Positions 34,390 through 44,026 of a stretch of DNA of 64,000 nt are shown here, piece after piece. Numbering within the stretch: position 1 is the stretch's first letter; each line of letters starts with the position of its first letter. Source of the DNA: Bacteroidales bacterium. Its GTDB lineage: Bacteria; Bacteroidota; Bacteroidia; Bacteroidales; Lentimicrobiaceae. The position numbers were made by a program, and so were the translations under genes. The DNA lies in NCBI GenBank assembly GCA_016709025.1, contig JADJEQ010000003.1:62001-126000 (forward strand). Direction: 5' to 3'. The notes below the pieces were generated by a model. That model was not told the DNA's origin and did not search any database. It saw nothing but the letters and a program-made list of their open reading frames with translations.

Positions 34390-35664
34390 ATGACTACCCT
34401 TCCTCCCCTGGCTGAACAACTCAGGCCTGAATCATTCGAAGGTTATGTAGGCCAGCAGCATCTTATTGGCAATCGTGGAGTCTTAAAACTGGCCGTTGAA
34501 TCTGGTCAGTTGCCCTCTATGATTTTCTGGGGCCCGCCGGGTGTAGGAAAAACAACGCTGGCTTACATTATCTCCAAATCTCTGGATCGGCCTTTTTTCA
34601 CACTAAGTGCAATAAATTCCGGTGTCAAAGATATACGGGAAGTCATTGAAACTGCCAGAACCACAGCATCCAGCGCCATTCTGTTTATAGATGAAATACA
34701 CAGGTTCAGTAAATCACAGCAGGACTCATTGCTTGGAGCTGTTGAAAAAGGAATTGTGACGCTTATTGGTGCTACAACCGAAAATCCTTCATTCGAAGTG
34801 ATCGGGCCTCTGCTGTCGCGATGCCAGGTGTATATCCTGAAACCACTTACAGAAGAAGACCTTGAGACAATCATTCTGAAAGCAATCTTAAAAATAAAAG
34901 ACATTACAGGGATAGAAATTGTAATGAAAGAAAATGAAGCATTGATGCGGATTTCAGGTGGCGATGCCAGAAAATTGCTGAATGCAATCGAAATAATTGT
35001 CGGAACCTCAAAACCCGAAAACGGAAAAATAGAGATCGACAATGTAAAAACAATGAATATCATTCAGCAGAATCTGGCACTGTATGATAAAAAGGGAGAA
35101 ATGCATTACGATATTATTTCAGCATTTATAAAATCTATGCGTGGTAGCGATCCCAATGCAACGGTATACTGGCTTGCCAGAATGATTGAATCGGGCGAGG
35201 ATCCTTTATTCATTGCGAGGCGAATGCTGATACTCGCATCAGAAGATATAGGCAATGCCAACCCCAATGCATTGTTGCTTGCAAACACCTGTTTTGATGC
35301 AGTTCACAAAACCGGCTATCCTGAGTGCAGGATTATACTGTCTCAATGTGCTACCTACCTGGCCTGTTCGCCAAAAAGCAATGCTTCCTATATGGCCATC
35401 GAAGAGGCAATTTCTTTGGTCAGAAAAAAAGGCGACCTGCCTGTGCCTCTTCAGATCAGGAATGCGCCGACGAAACTAATGAAGAACCTGGGTTATGGCT
35501 CTGACTACAAGTATGCCCATAACTTTGACAATAATTTTGCTGATATGGAATTTCTTCCAGGTCAGATTTCCGGGACTAAACTTTACGATCCCGGCAATAA
35601 TCCGCGTGAACAAGAGTTCAGATTGAAGCTAAAGCAGAATTGGAAAAATAAATACAACTATTAG
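34390..35664 (+). CDS. rarA: Replication-associated recombination protein A (RarA/MgsA)
   Basis: A 424-residue AAA+ ATPase of the RarA/WRNIP1 family, acting at stalled replication forks. Walker A GPPGVGKT is at residues 48-55 and Walker B FIDEIHRF near 100; the sensor segments (GATTENPSFEV, LLSRCQVY) and the C-terminal family domain (MRGSDPNATVYWLARMIESGEDPLFIARR) are intact. Length is normal. A -7 box precedes it and kdsA begins immediately after its stop codon, so the two are co-transcribed. Confidence 0.96.
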   Translation: MTTLPPLAEQLRPESFEGYVGQQHLIGNRGVLKLAVESGQLPSMIFWGPPGVGKTTLAYIISKSLDRPFFTLSAINSGVKDIREVIETARTTASSAILFIDEIHRFSKSQQDSLLGAVEKGIVTLIGATTENPSFEVIGPLLSRCQVYILKPLTEEDLETIILKAILKIKDITGIEIVMKENEALMRISGGDARKLLNAIEIIVGTSKPENGKIEIDNVKTMNIIQQNLALYDKKGEMHYDIISAFIKSMRGSDPNATVYWLARMIESGEDPLFIARRMLILASEDIGNANPNALLLANTCFDAVHKTGYPECRIILSQCATYLACSPKSNASYMAIEEAISLVRKKGDLPVPLQIRNAPTKLMKNLGYGSDYKYAHNFDNNFADMEFLPGQISGTKLYDPGNNPREQEFRLKLKQNWKNKYNY

Positions 35665-36498
35665 ATGAATAAAGGAATACTACCCAGAATTGAAAGACTA
35701 AAAGAATACCAGAGTGGTAATTTCTTTCTGATTGCCGGGCCATGTGTTGTTGAAAATAAAACAATGCCAATGGAAATCGCCATTAAAATCAAAGAAATAG
35801 CCGACCGCCTTGAAATTCCCTTTATTTTCAAGGCATCTTACCGTAAAGCCAACAGGTCTAAATCAACCTCATTCAGCAGTATAGGAGATACAATTGCGCT
35901 CGAATGCCTTGAAGAAGTCAGAAAACAACTGGACATTCCGGTAATAACAGACATTCATTCACCTGCAGAAGCAGCACTTGCAGCCAGATACACGGATGCA
36001 CTGCAGATTCCGGCTTTCCTTTGCAGGCAAACTGATTTGCTCGAAGCTGCAGCAGAAACCGGCAAATGGATCAACATCAAAAAAGGACAATTTCTTTCAC
36101 CTGATTCAATGAAATTTGCAATTGAAAAGGTAACTGATTGTGGCAACCATAATGTTATGGTAACCGACCGGGGCACTATGTTTGGTTATCAGGATCTTAT
36201 CGTTGATATGCGTTCCATTCCTGAAATGAAAGAACTGAATGTGCCGGTAATCCTTGACATTACACACTCCCTCCAACAGCCAAACCAAAAAGACGGGATA
36301 AGTGGTGGCAGGCCGGCAATGATTTCTACGATTGGCAGAGCAGGAATTGCAGCAGGGTGTGATGGAATTTTTCTTGAAACACATCCTGATCCTGCAACAG
36401 CCAAATCAGATGGTGCAAATATGCTTCCTTTGGTATTGCTCGAAAAACTGCTGACTGACCTGGTGCTGATTCGACAGGCTTACCTGAAAACTACATAA
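35665..36498 (+). CDS. kdsA: 3-deoxy-8-phosphooctulonate synthase (Kdo-8-P synthase)
   Basis: A 277-residue enzyme that condenses phosphoenolpyruvate with arabinose 5-phosphate to make Kdo-8-phosphate for lipopolysaccharide. Signatures: FLIAGPCVVE, FKASYRKANRS, TDIHSPAEAA, QIPAFLCRQTDLL, NIKKGQFLSP, TDRGTMFGYQDLIVDMRSIP, DITHSLQQPN and the terminal FLETHPDPATAKSDGANML. The gene starts directly after the rarA stop. It shows that the organism makes a Kdo-containing Gram-negative envelope. Confidence 0.97.
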   Translation: MNKGILPRIERLKEYQSGNFFLIAGPCVVENKTMPMEIAIKIKEIADRLEIPFIFKASYRKANRSKSTSFSSIGDTIALECLEEVRKQLDIPVITDIHSPAEAALAARYTDALQIPAFLCRQTDLLEAAAETGKWINIKKGQFLSPDSMKFAIEKVTDCGNHNVMVTDRGTMFGYQDLIVDMRSIPEMKELNVPVILDITHSLQQPNQKDGISGGRPAMISTIGRAGIAAGCDGIFLETHPDPATAKSDGANMLPLVLLEKLLTDLVLIRQAYLKTT

Positions 36499-36514
36499 AT
36501 CAGGATTCTTAAGC

Positions 36515-37114
36515 TTATACTACTCCCGGGAAAATAATAGTTGTAAGTAAGGCGAGTACCCTTGAAGATATAAACAGGATTCCTAAAACCGAAATAACGA
36601 TTATAAAAACAAATGCCGGTAATTTTCGCGTTTCCGTATGCAGCAGAACGGGCAATCCTGTCCAGAAGAGAAATACAGAATAAATACCTGGTATCATAAT
36701 AATACCCAACGAAGCATGTAGGTTAGCTAAAATGAATAATAAATAAACCGGTGTGAATGAATATATAACAAGTTTGCCTGATTTAGAATAGTCTTTTTGA
36801 GACAAAAACTTTCCGGCAAGTCCAAAAACGAACACGGTAGTCAGCATCAAAGTTAAAACCTGAACAAAGATAAAATACCCGGCATGAATTAATGGAAGAG
36901 AAAAACGGTAAGCATCAATGTCCATTTCATTTCTGACATATAAAAAGCTACCAACGAATTGAGATGCAGCTCCTGCTAAAATCAGCGGTAAAGCATAGGA
37001 TACAAAAACCTCCCTGAGCGATCGCTTCTCAAGATTAACCACTTTCCACTCCCAACGGGGAAAGAGAAGAATATTTTTAATTCGGCTCTGATTTGCCTGT
37101 TTATCTGTGACCAT
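36515..37114 (-). CDS. Yip1-like multi-pass membrane protein
   Basis: A 199-residue membrane protein with a short cytoplasmic N-terminus (ILLFPRWEWKVV) and about five hydrophobic segments, an arrangement like bacterial Yip1-domain (YIP1) proteins. Its role is unknown. It begins 8 nt after the stop of the DUF4831 gene on the same strand and is probably co-transcribed. Confidence 0.65.
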   Translation of the reverse strand: MVTDKQANQSRIKNILLFPRWEWKVVNLEKRSLREVFVSYALPLILAGAASQFVGSFLYVRNEMDIDAYRFSLPLIHAGYFIFVQVLTLMLTTVFVFGLAGKFLSQKDYSKSGKLVIYSFTPVYLLFILANLHASLGIIMIPGIYSVFLFWTGLPVLLHTETRKLPAFVFIIVISVLGILFISSRVLALLTTIIFPGVV

Positions 37115-37122
37115 TGATAAAA

Positions 37123-38310
37123 TTATTCTGCAACAGCCCGGATTATTGCACCATTTTCAGGATGGAAACCTACATCCTTTATATGGGTGGCAGGCAGATA
37201 AGTAACCACACCCATCTGACTGATTAACATTTGGTTTTCTGCAACAGCAATCCCTCCCGCACGAAGTGTAACCAGCGACTTTTCGGGTATTCTGTAGTAA
37301 AAACCCCGCATTTTTTTTGCAACCTGATCACGTTGTTTAACAAATTCCTCTAACTTCATATTCCTGTTCAGCGGTGTAATGACCAGACTTACCGATTCGC
37401 CTATTGAAGTAGATTTATCGCTTAAACCCTTTGATTTCGAAAAACGGCAAATTGTTTCAAGAGTTCCTTCTCTCGAAGATTGAGGTGTAACATAATATGT
37501 ATAAACCTGTTTTGATATCTTTTGTGTTCCTTTAAACAGCGCCAGGTATTCGTTTTCAAGCTTATTCAGTTGTTCCAGCATAAATTCCAGGCTCTCTCGC
37601 GAATAGTTTACTTCCTGATAGCCAGTGACAAGGCTAAATTTACTGTCCTGTATCCGATAAATCAGATCGGCAACTTCGCGGGCTTGTTGTTCGGGCAATT
37701 TTTCCGAAATACTTCTTTTGAGTACCTTTTCTTCGACCGTTGTTGTATCTATACTAATACGCCTGACTATTGTATCTACTTTTTCAATTAATACCGGCTT
37801 GAGCAGATCACGAAATGGCTTCAGATTCTCATTGTTATAATCACCGGTATTTATGGCATTTCTGACTTCCTTTTCTACAGATGTTATATCTGTGTATCCT
37901 CTGATAAATCCTTCATCTGATAAAGTAATCATAAGTGAACCTGCATCTTTCGATTTTGCATCAAGTTCAACAAAATAAATCTGATCCGGATCAGCCTCCG
38001 CCAAAGATGACAGTTCTACATTACCAATTTCATAACTTACCGAATTTTCCTCAACAATGCCGGTTGCGCCAAGAAGTTTTGATGAAAATGCAGCATAAGG
38101 TCCCCTGAAATTTTCCGTCTTTACAATTTCCAGCTTTACTTTAACTATGTTTCTCGGCAAACTGTATATAATCCCATCCTTATCAGCTATCGGGCTATTG
38201 CTGTTAAAAGAAACTACATTAATCTGGGTAAAGCCTGGAAAAGAAACCTGAATAAATAAAAAAAATAAAAAACAGAGCTTTACAACTGGTCGTAGCTGGT
38301 TAGATTTCAT
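37123..38310 (-). CDS. DUF4831 family exported protein
   Basis: A 395-residue protein with a signal peptide (VVKLCFLFFLFIQVSFPGFTQ) and the DUF4831 pattern: GIIYSLPRNIVKVKLEIVKTE, GPYAAFSSKLLG, a central helical part, and a C-terminal GFYYRIPEKSLVTL. The family is restricted mainly to Bacteroidota; its function is unknown. The start at 38310 is chosen over an ATG seven codons upstream at 38331, because a TAACTTTG -7 box (minus strand, 38329-38336) overlaps the upstream codon. Confidence 0.8.
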   Translation of the reverse strand: MKSNQLRPVVKLCFLFFLFIQVSFPGFTQINVVSFNSNSPIADKDGIIYSLPRNIVKVKLEIVKTENFRGPYAAFSSKLLGATGIVEENSVSYEIGNVELSSLAEADPDQIYFVELDAKSKDAGSLMITLSDEGFIRGYTDITSVEKEVRNAINTGDYNNENLKPFRDLLKPVLIEKVDTIVRRISIDTTTVEEKVLKRSISEKLPEQQAREVADLIYRIQDSKFSLVTGYQEVNYSRESLEFMLEQLNKLENEYLALFKGTQKISKQVYTYYVTPQSSREGTLETICRFSKSKGLSDKSTSIGESVSLVITPLNRNMKLEEFVKQRDQVAKKMRGFYYRIPEKSLVTLRAGGIAVAENQMLISQMGVVTYLPATHIKDVGFHPENGAIIRAVAE

Positions 38311-38328
38311 ATTGAAAAGTTTACGCAA

Positions 38329-38336
38329 CAAAGTTA
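38329..38336 (-). promoter_or_regulatory. -7 box for the DUF4831 gene
   Basis: On the minus strand this reads TAACTTTG, 18 nt before the ATG at 38310, leaving only a short leader. Confidence 0.5.
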
Positions 38337-38536
38337 GTCTATTTTTCAGAATTCGTTTCGCGGAACTTATCTCAGTAATTATCCTAAAACAAAAAAGAGC
38401 GATTCTGAAAACATTACTGACGATTATACAAATAGATTTTAATCAGAATTCAACTTTATGCTTAACCAGGATTTATTAAGTTATAATTCTATTCGAAGCA
38501 TTTCTTAATAGTTTTTTATGGAGCATAAAATAATTG

Positions 38537-38544
38537 TATTTTTG
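38537..38544 (+). promoter_or_regulatory. -7 box for the DUF2061 gene
   Basis: TATTTTTG matches TAnnTTTG. It lies downstream of a possible ATG at 38518 and 24 nt before the ATG at 38569, supporting the latter as the start. Confidence 0.5.
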
Positions 38545-38568
38545 GAATTGAAAATTCTACTTTATTTT

Positions 38569-38919
38569 ATGAGTAAACAAAATCAACAGGGAATAAATTT
38601 CGATCCATCAGAAGAAAAGGAAGCCATATTCCGGGACAGTCCGCAAAGAAGTTTAATAAAAGCTCTCACATACCGGATATTAGCATCAGGGGTAATGTTT
38701 GTTGTCTTTTTTATAATTTTCAGGAGTACAACCAAACGAACATTAAATGAAAGTCTTGGTGATGCTACCCTTATAAGCGTTATTGATTTTACAGTTAAAC
38801 TCGCTATCTATTATTTTCATGAACGTTTTTGGTCAGGCATTAAATGGGGTAAATATTGGAAAAAAAATTACTGGGCCCGCAGAGCATGGAAGAAAGCATA
38901 CAGGAAGGCTCACAAATAA
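38569..38919 (+). CDS. DUF2061 family membrane protein
   Basis: A 116-residue protein matching DUF2061: SPQRSLIKALTYRILASG, a first membrane helix (VMFVVFFIIF), a GDATLISVIDFTVKLAIYYFHER second helix, and a basic W-rich tail. The family is predicted to be a small integral membrane protein; no function is established. The ATG at 38569 fits the promoter better than one 17 codons upstream. A bidirectional terminator follows. Confidence 0.85.
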   Translation: MSKQNQQGINFDPSEEKEAIFRDSPQRSLIKALTYRILASGVMFVVFFIIFRSTTKRTLNESLGDATLISVIDFTVKLAIYYFHERFWSGIKWGKYWKKNYWARRAWKKAYRKAHK

Positions 38920-38971
38920 ATCATTTTCTGTCTATTGACACACTAAATGGTTCATTTTTAGCATATAAATA

Positions 38972-39000
38972 AAAACCCCGGATATCAGGTCCGGGGTTTT
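38972..39000. terminator. Bidirectional terminator between DUF2061 gene and glutamine synthetase
   Basis: An 11-bp stem AAAACCCCGGA (38972-38982)/TCCGGGGTTTT (38990-39000) with a 7-nt loop, between two converging genes. Confidence 0.9.
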
Positions 39001-39021
39001 TAATGTATGATATTATACTTA

Positions 39022-41211
39022 TTACCTAACGAATAAGAGCTCTCTGTATTTTGGTAATGGCCATAGCTCATTATCAACCAGAAGTTCAAGTTTATCAACA
39101 TGATAACGTATCTGCTCGAAGAACGGAACTACTTTTTCACGATATGCTATAGCCTGTTTCTCTGCTCCTTCTATCGAATTCACAGTTTTACGGACTTCTG
39201 TCATTTTTAGCACCTGGCTCCGGATTACTGAAATATGCTCTGAAATTTCGCGAATTGTATCGAGTTGATTTTTTGATAAAGCTGTATAAGTTTTGGAATC
39301 CAGTACTTCCTTTAATCCTTTTACATTCTCAATCAATTGGTTCTGATATCTAATTGCAATCGGGACTATGTGATTTATAGCCAGATCACCTATCACCCGG
39401 GATTCAATCTGCACTTTGCGGGTATAATTTTCCAGCTTAATCTCATAACGAGCCCTGACTTCGCGTTCTGTGAGCACATGATGCTCTTCAAAAAGCCTGA
39501 TGGCATCTTTTTTCAGAAGGCTTTTCAGTGCATGAGGTGTATCGGGTATATTAGGAAGGCCGCGTTTAGCTGCTTCTTTTACCCATTCTTCACTGTAACT
39601 GTTGCCTTCAAATCTTATCCGTTTCGATTCTTTTACATATTTTTTAACCACCTGGAAAATTGCATCCTCAAGTTCAACTTTATCAGCGACCAACTGGTCA
39701 ACTTCTTGCCTGAATTTTTTAAGTTGGTCTGCAACAATAAGATTGAGAGCAATCATTGGTTTTGCGCAACTTGAAGAAGAGCCTACTGCTCTAAACTCAA
39801 ACTTGTTGCCTGTGAAAGCGAACGGAGAAGTTCTGTTCCGGTCGGTATTATCCAATAAAATTTCAGGAATTTTCGGAATATTGATATTCAGACCATTACC
39901 CTCTGATTTTCTATGAAGTGATTTTTTATCAAGTTTCTCAATAAGATCAAGCGTTTCCGACAATTGAGTTCCGATAAAAGCAGATATTATTGCGGGTGGT
40001 GCTTCGTGGGCGCCCAAACGCAGGTCGTTTCCTGCAGAAGCAATATAAGCCCTCAAAATCTCTGAGTGAGAATCGAGTGCTTTGAGTATGCTGGCCAGAA
40101 ATACGAGAAACTGGAGGTTTGCCTGAGGTGTTTTTCCGGGTGAAAGCAAATTATCACCGAGATTGGTGCTCATCGACCAGTTGTTATGTTTTCCTGAACC
40201 ATTCACACCAGCATATGGCTTTTCGTGCAATAGCACTGTATAACCATGTCGTTTCCCAACTTTTTCGAGTAAATGCATTAGAAGCTGGTTATGATCGACA
40301 GCAACATTTACTTCCTCATAAACAGGGGCGCATTCAAATTGGTTGGGAGCAACTTCATTGTGTCTTGTCCTTACAGGAATCCCAAGTCTGTGAGCTTCGT
40401 ATTCAAACTCACGCATGAAATCAATAACTCTTTCAGGAATGATTCCAAAGTAGTGATCTGAAAGTTGCTGATCTTTGGCACTCGAATGTCCGAATAATGT
40501 CCTTCCGGATAAAACCAGATCAGGACGGGCATTAAATAAGGCAGTATCGACTAAAAAATACTCCTGTTCCCATCCCAAAGTTGCAAAAACCCTGGTAACA
40601 TTTTTATTAAAATACCTGCATACAGCAGTAGCCTCATGATCAAGAGCGCTGGAGGCCTTCAATAGTGGAGTTTTATAATCTAATGCTTCACCAGTATATG
40701 ATACAAAAATTGTAGGAATGCATAGTGTCCTGTCCATGATGAATGCCGGAGAAGTAGGATCCCAGGCAGTGTAACCGCGTGCCTCAAATGTATTACGAAT
40801 ACCACCACTCGGAAAACTTGAGGCATCAGGTTCCTGTTGGATCAGCTCATTGGCATTAAATGCCTCCATAGCCTTACCATTGCCTGTTGGAAAGATGAAA
40901 GCATCGTGCTTTTCAGCAGTAGCCCCGGTGAGGGGATGAAACCAATGGGTAAAATGAGTAGCTCCTTTGCTTAGTGCCCATGCTTTCATGGCCAATGCAA
41001 CCTGATCTGCAATTCTACGATCGATTTTTTCACCCAGTTCAGCAGCTCTGATAACAGAATTAAAAGCCTCTTTGGAAAGATATTCTCGCATTACTTCCTG
41101 GTTGAAAGTCAACTCTCCATAATAGTCGGAAATTCTGTCAGGGAAAACGGGCATTTGCCTTCTTGGACGCGACATTGCCATTTCAAGTGTTCTAAATCTG
41201 ATGTTGCTCAT
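39022..41211 (-). CDS. glnN: Glutamine synthetase type III
   Basis: A 729-residue enzyme, the size of GlnN rather than the ~470-residue GlnA. It converts glutamate and ammonia to glutamine using ATP. Type III features: THWFHPLTGATAEKHDAF, FPSGGIRNTFEARGYTAWD, GWEQEYFLVD, RTRHNEVAPNQFECAPVYE, NGSGKHNNWSMST, NRTSPFAFTGNKFEFRAVG. The start is the ATG at 41211; an in-frame reading eight codons longer is possible. Type III enzymes are typical of Bacteroidota. It is a single-gene transcript ending at the terminator at 38972-39000. Confidence 0.95.
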   Translation of the reverse strand: MSNIRFRTLEMAMSRPRRQMPVFPDRISDYYGELTFNQEVMREYLSKEAFNSVIRAAELGEKIDRRIADQVALAMKAWALSKGATHFTHWFHPLTGATAEKHDAFIFPTGNGKAMEAFNANELIQQEPDASSFPSGGIRNTFEARGYTAWDPTSPAFIMDRTLCIPTIFVSYTGEALDYKTPLLKASSALDHEATAVCRYFNKNVTRVFATLGWEQEYFLVDTALFNARPDLVLSGRTLFGHSSAKDQQLSDHYFGIIPERVIDFMREFEYEAHRLGIPVRTRHNEVAPNQFECAPVYEEVNVAVDHNQLLMHLLEKVGKRHGYTVLLHEKPYAGVNGSGKHNNWSMSTNLGDNLLSPGKTPQANLQFLVFLASILKALDSHSEILRAYIASAGNDLRLGAHEAPPAIISAFIGTQLSETLDLIEKLDKKSLHRKSEGNGLNINIPKIPEILLDNTDRNRTSPFAFTGNKFEFRAVGSSSSCAKPMIALNLIVADQLKKFRQEVDQLVADKVELEDAIFQVVKKYVKESKRIRFEGNSYSEEWVKEAAKRGLPNIPDTPHALKSLLKKDAIRLFEEHHVLTEREVRARYEIKLENYTRKVQIESRVIGDLAINHIVPIAIRYQNQLIENVKGLKEVLDSKTYTALSKNQLDTIREISEHISVIRSQVLKMTEVRKTVNSIEGAEKQAIAYREKVVPFFEQIRYHVDKLELLVDNELWPLPKYRELLFVR

Positions 41212-41305
41212 CTCTATTGGTTTTAAATAAAACAAGGAATAAAAACAAACCTGTAGTTGTTTTGTTGCCCACAGTTTGTTAATTTATTATTATCACTTAG
41301 TAAAC

Positions 41306-42757
41306 TCATTTAACAATTTGCTTTTCCCTGACCAGAACCAGGCCAAGAAAAGTTAAGGCACCGTTAAGTATAAGTAACTCAAATCCAAACTTGTACCCGG
41401 ATAGCCATTCGACAGAATTTATACTCAAAATGTAACAAATTACCGGCGAAAGCAATGCTACTACCGGAACAAACCGGTCTTTCACTTTGTAGCTGGTAAA
41501 CAATCCGAATGAATAAAGTCCCAATAACGGACCATAAGTATAACCTGCAATTGTGAACAGCTTATCAATTACTGCCCTGTCATTTAATGACCTGAAGATC
41601 ATTATGAAAATAAAAAAAATAGCCGCAACTGCCAGGTGAACCATATACCTTATCCTGATTCTTCGTTTTTCGCTTAGCCCCTTTCTTGCATCAAGACCAA
41701 GGAAATCAATACTGAAAGATGTAGTCAATGATGTCATCGCTCCGTCAGCACTTGGGAAAGCCGCAGATATCAAACCAATAAAGAAAACAATACCTGCAAG
41801 TGATCCTAAGCTCATTGCGACTTTTGGAAACAAGTCATCTGTAGATGTAACAGAAATGCCTTTGTTTTGTGCATAGACCAGCAAAATAGCCCCAAGGAAA
41901 AGAAACATGAAGTTTACAAATACGAGTATTCCGGAAAAAGTGAACATATTTTTCTGAGCTTCCTTAAGATTTTTGCAGCTCAGGTTTTTTTGCATCATTT
42001 CCTGATCAAGGCCGGTCATTACAATGGTTATGAACATTCCACTGAAAAACTGTTTTATAAAAAACCGCTGGTGATGCCAGTCAGTAAAGAACATTTTTGT
42101 TGTTCCGGCATCTTCAATTACGGGAATAAGGCTAAATACGGATTTTCCAAGGTCTTTACTAATATAGACTATAGATAAAACCACTGCTAAAAGCATAAAG
42201 GTTGTTTGCAAAGTATCAGTCCAGATAATGGTACGGATTCCTCCTTTTAATGTTGAGACTATTATTAATATAATAAATATCAATACGTTTAAGTAGAAAG
42301 GGACATTCCAGGCATCAAATACCAATACCTGTAATACATTAACAACAAGAAACATTCTCAAAGAGGCACCCAAAGTCCGGGATAATATAAAAAATGCTGC
42401 TCCTGTTTTATATGACCAGAATCCAAAGCGCTGGTTGAGATAGGTATAAATTGAAGTTAATTTAAGCTTATAGTAAAGCGGTAAAAGCACCAGGGCAATA
42501 ACGAAATAGCCGAACAGATATCCCAGAACCACTACCATATAGCTAAACTGAGTATCTTTAACCCAACCAGGAACTGACATAAAGGTTACGCCTGACAGGG
42601 AGGCCCCAATCATACCATAAGCTACAATATACCAAGGTGATGCGTGATTTCCTATGAAGAAGGTTTCGTTGGTGGATTTTCGGCTGGTGATCCCTGCTAT
42701 GATAAAGAGTAGCGCTGAATAAGCTATAAAAATTGACAGGAATAAAACCGGCTGCAC
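41306..42757 (-). CDS. Sodium:solute symporter family protein
   Basis: A 483-residue membrane protein with about 13 hydrophobic segments and the SSS signature regions: FFIGNHASPWYIVAYGMIGASLSGVTF (sodium-site helix), GGIRTIIWTDTLQTTFML, and SADGAMTSLTTSFSIDFLG. It should couple uptake of an organic solute to sodium entry; the substrate cannot be told from the sequence. A minus-strand -7 box TACCTTTG at 42797-42804 lies within the end of the gmhB gene, so it may be transcribed separately from the heptose genes. Confidence 0.88.
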   Translation of the reverse strand: MQPVLFLSIFIAYSALLFIIAGITSRKSTNETFFIGNHASPWYIVAYGMIGASLSGVTFMSVPGWVKDTQFSYMVVVLGYLFGYFVIALVLLPLYYKLKLTSIYTYLNQRFGFWSYKTGAAFFILSRTLGASLRMFLVVNVLQVLVFDAWNVPFYLNVLIFIILIIVSTLKGGIRTIIWTDTLQTTFMLLAVVLSIVYISKDLGKSVFSLIPVIEDAGTTKMFFTDWHHQRFFIKQFFSGMFITIVMTGLDQEMMQKNLSCKNLKEAQKNMFTFSGILVFVNFMFLFLGAILLVYAQNKGISVTSTDDLFPKVAMSLGSLAGIVFFIGLISAAFPSADGAMTSLTTSFSIDFLGLDARKGLSEKRRIRIRYMVHLAVAAIFFIFIMIFRSLNDRAVIDKLFTIAGYTYGPLLGLYSFGLFTSYKVKDRFVPVVALLSPVICYILSINSVEWLSGYKFGFELLILNGALTFLGLVLVREKQIVK

Positions 42758-42773
42758 CTCGAATAGTTAGATA

Positions 42774-43325
42774 TTAATAAATCCTGATTGATTTTGCAAA
42801 GGTAAGCAAATCAGGAAAAACAAAATCAATAAAAAATGGGTTCTTACGAGCCAGAAGGGGATCACCAATAAGTACGGTTTTCATTCCCAGTCTTTTACCA
42901 AAAATTAAATCACTTAAAGAATCTCCTGCCATTACAGATTTCCTGAATGAAATCTCATTAAAATCACGTCGTGCAATTAATCCTAAACCCACTGAGGGTT
43001 TGCGTGAAAAGTGGTTAACCGAGGCCAGAAAAGGGGAATAATAAATTTTATCAATCCTTCCACCAGCTTCTGATACAGACAGTTGCATTCGTCTGTGAAT
43101 TTCCTCCAGTTCAGATTCTGACATTAATCCCTTACCTATTCCCTGCTGGTTGGTAACCACTATAATTCTGCAAAAACGCTGAGAAAATGTTTCCATTGCT
43201 TTCAGCACTCCTTCTGCAAAGACGAATTGATCCCATGATTTTACGTAATCATCAGGAAGGCGTTCATTAATTACACCATCACGATCAAGAAATAAAGACC
43301 AGGTCTTATCAATCATTAAATTCAT
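42774..43325 (-). CDS. gmhB: HAD phosphatase, D-glycero-D-manno-heptose 1,7-bisphosphate 7-phosphatase-like
   Basis: A HAD-family phosphatase of about 183 residues: nucleophile motif FLDRDGVINE, motif II VVTNQQGIGKG, and motif IV AGDSLSDLIFGKRLGM. In the heptose pathway it removes the 7-phosphate from heptose 1,7-bisphosphate. The zinc-binding loop of most GmhB proteins has three to four cysteines before the CRKP motif. Here the loop reads YYSPFLASVNHFSRKP, so the cysteines are gone and a zinc-free form is suggested. The exact start is ambiguous (ATGs at 43343, 43325 and 43316). It overlaps the end of the hddC-like gene. Confidence 0.85.
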   Translation of the reverse strand: MNLMIDKTWSLFLDRDGVINERLPDDYVKSWDQFVFAEGVLKAMETFSQRFCRIIVVTNQQGIGKGLMSESELEEIHRRMQLSVSEAGGRIDKIYYSPFLASVNHFSRKPSVGLGLIARRDFNEISFRKSVMAGDSLSDLIFGKRLGMKTVLIGDPLLARKNPFFIDFVFPDLLTFAKSIRIY

Positions 43326-44025
43326 TGAATTCAATTTGAGCACGTAAATAATCAGATGGAATCCCTATATCAAGAAAATAATCACTAAAAATGGCTGCTT
43401 TATACTTTTCAGGTTCCAGCATTTTGGCAAAAAGGTCTTTTTCAAGTGAGAATTTATCCGGTAATTCAAGTTTTTTGAAATATTTTGACTTAATAAGGTA
43501 AATTCCTCCATTGATTAATCCAGGGAAAACCGCATCTGATTTCTCATTGAATGCAATGATATTTTGCTCTGAGTCACACATAACCGATCCATAACGTGAA
43601 GCATCATCAACATAACGTAAGGCCATAGTAACCTGTGAAAGATTTTCTATATGACTTTGAAAAAAGTGGTCGAGATCAATTCTGAACAATGTATCACCAT
43701 TGAGAATAAGTGCATGTGATGTATAGACTTCATTGAACGCCAGCTTGACAGCTCCACCTGTACCTAGTGGTTCTATCTCTTTTGAATAAATCAATTCAAG
43801 GTTCTTATACTTGTGCCTGAAATAGTTTTCAATGGAAGAACTTTGGTATCCTGTTGAAAGAATTATGCGGCGAAAACCAAATCGGTTGATAAAATTAAGC
43901 TGGTACTCAAGGAAGGGTTTTCCGTTTATAGGTGCCATTGCTTTGGGCAAATCTTTAACAGACTCTTTTAACCGGGTCCCAAAACCACCCGCCAGAATTA
44001 TGATATCGGGAAAATCCATAAACAT
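43309..44025 (-). CDS. hddC: Nucleotidyltransferase, D-glycero-alpha-D-manno-heptose 1-phosphate guanylyltransferase-like
   Basis: A 238-residue sugar-phosphate nucleotidyltransferase with the signature ILAGGFGTRLKESVKDLPKAM at the N-terminus, a GTGGAVKLA loop and LNGDTLFRIDL. Its neighbours are a heptose kinase, GmhA and GmhB, so the likely reaction is GTP + heptose 1-phosphate to GDP-heptose. Substrate and base specificity are inferred from context only. The start at ATG 44025 overlaps nothing and sits 1 nt after the gmhA stop; a longer reading would overlap gmhA. Confidence 0.85.
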   Translation of the reverse strand: MFMDFPDIIILAGGFGTRLKESVKDLPKAMAPINGKPFLEYQLNFINRFGFRRIILSTGYQSSSIENYFRHKYKNLELIYSKEIEPLGTGGAVKLAFNEVYTSHALILNGDTLFRIDLDHFFQSHIENLSQVTMALRYVDDASRYGSVMCDSEQNIIAFNEKSDAVFPGLINGGIYLIKSKYFKKLELPDKFSLEKDLFAKMLEPEKYKAAIFSDYFLDIGIPSDYLRAQIEFNEFND

Positions 44026-44026
44026 A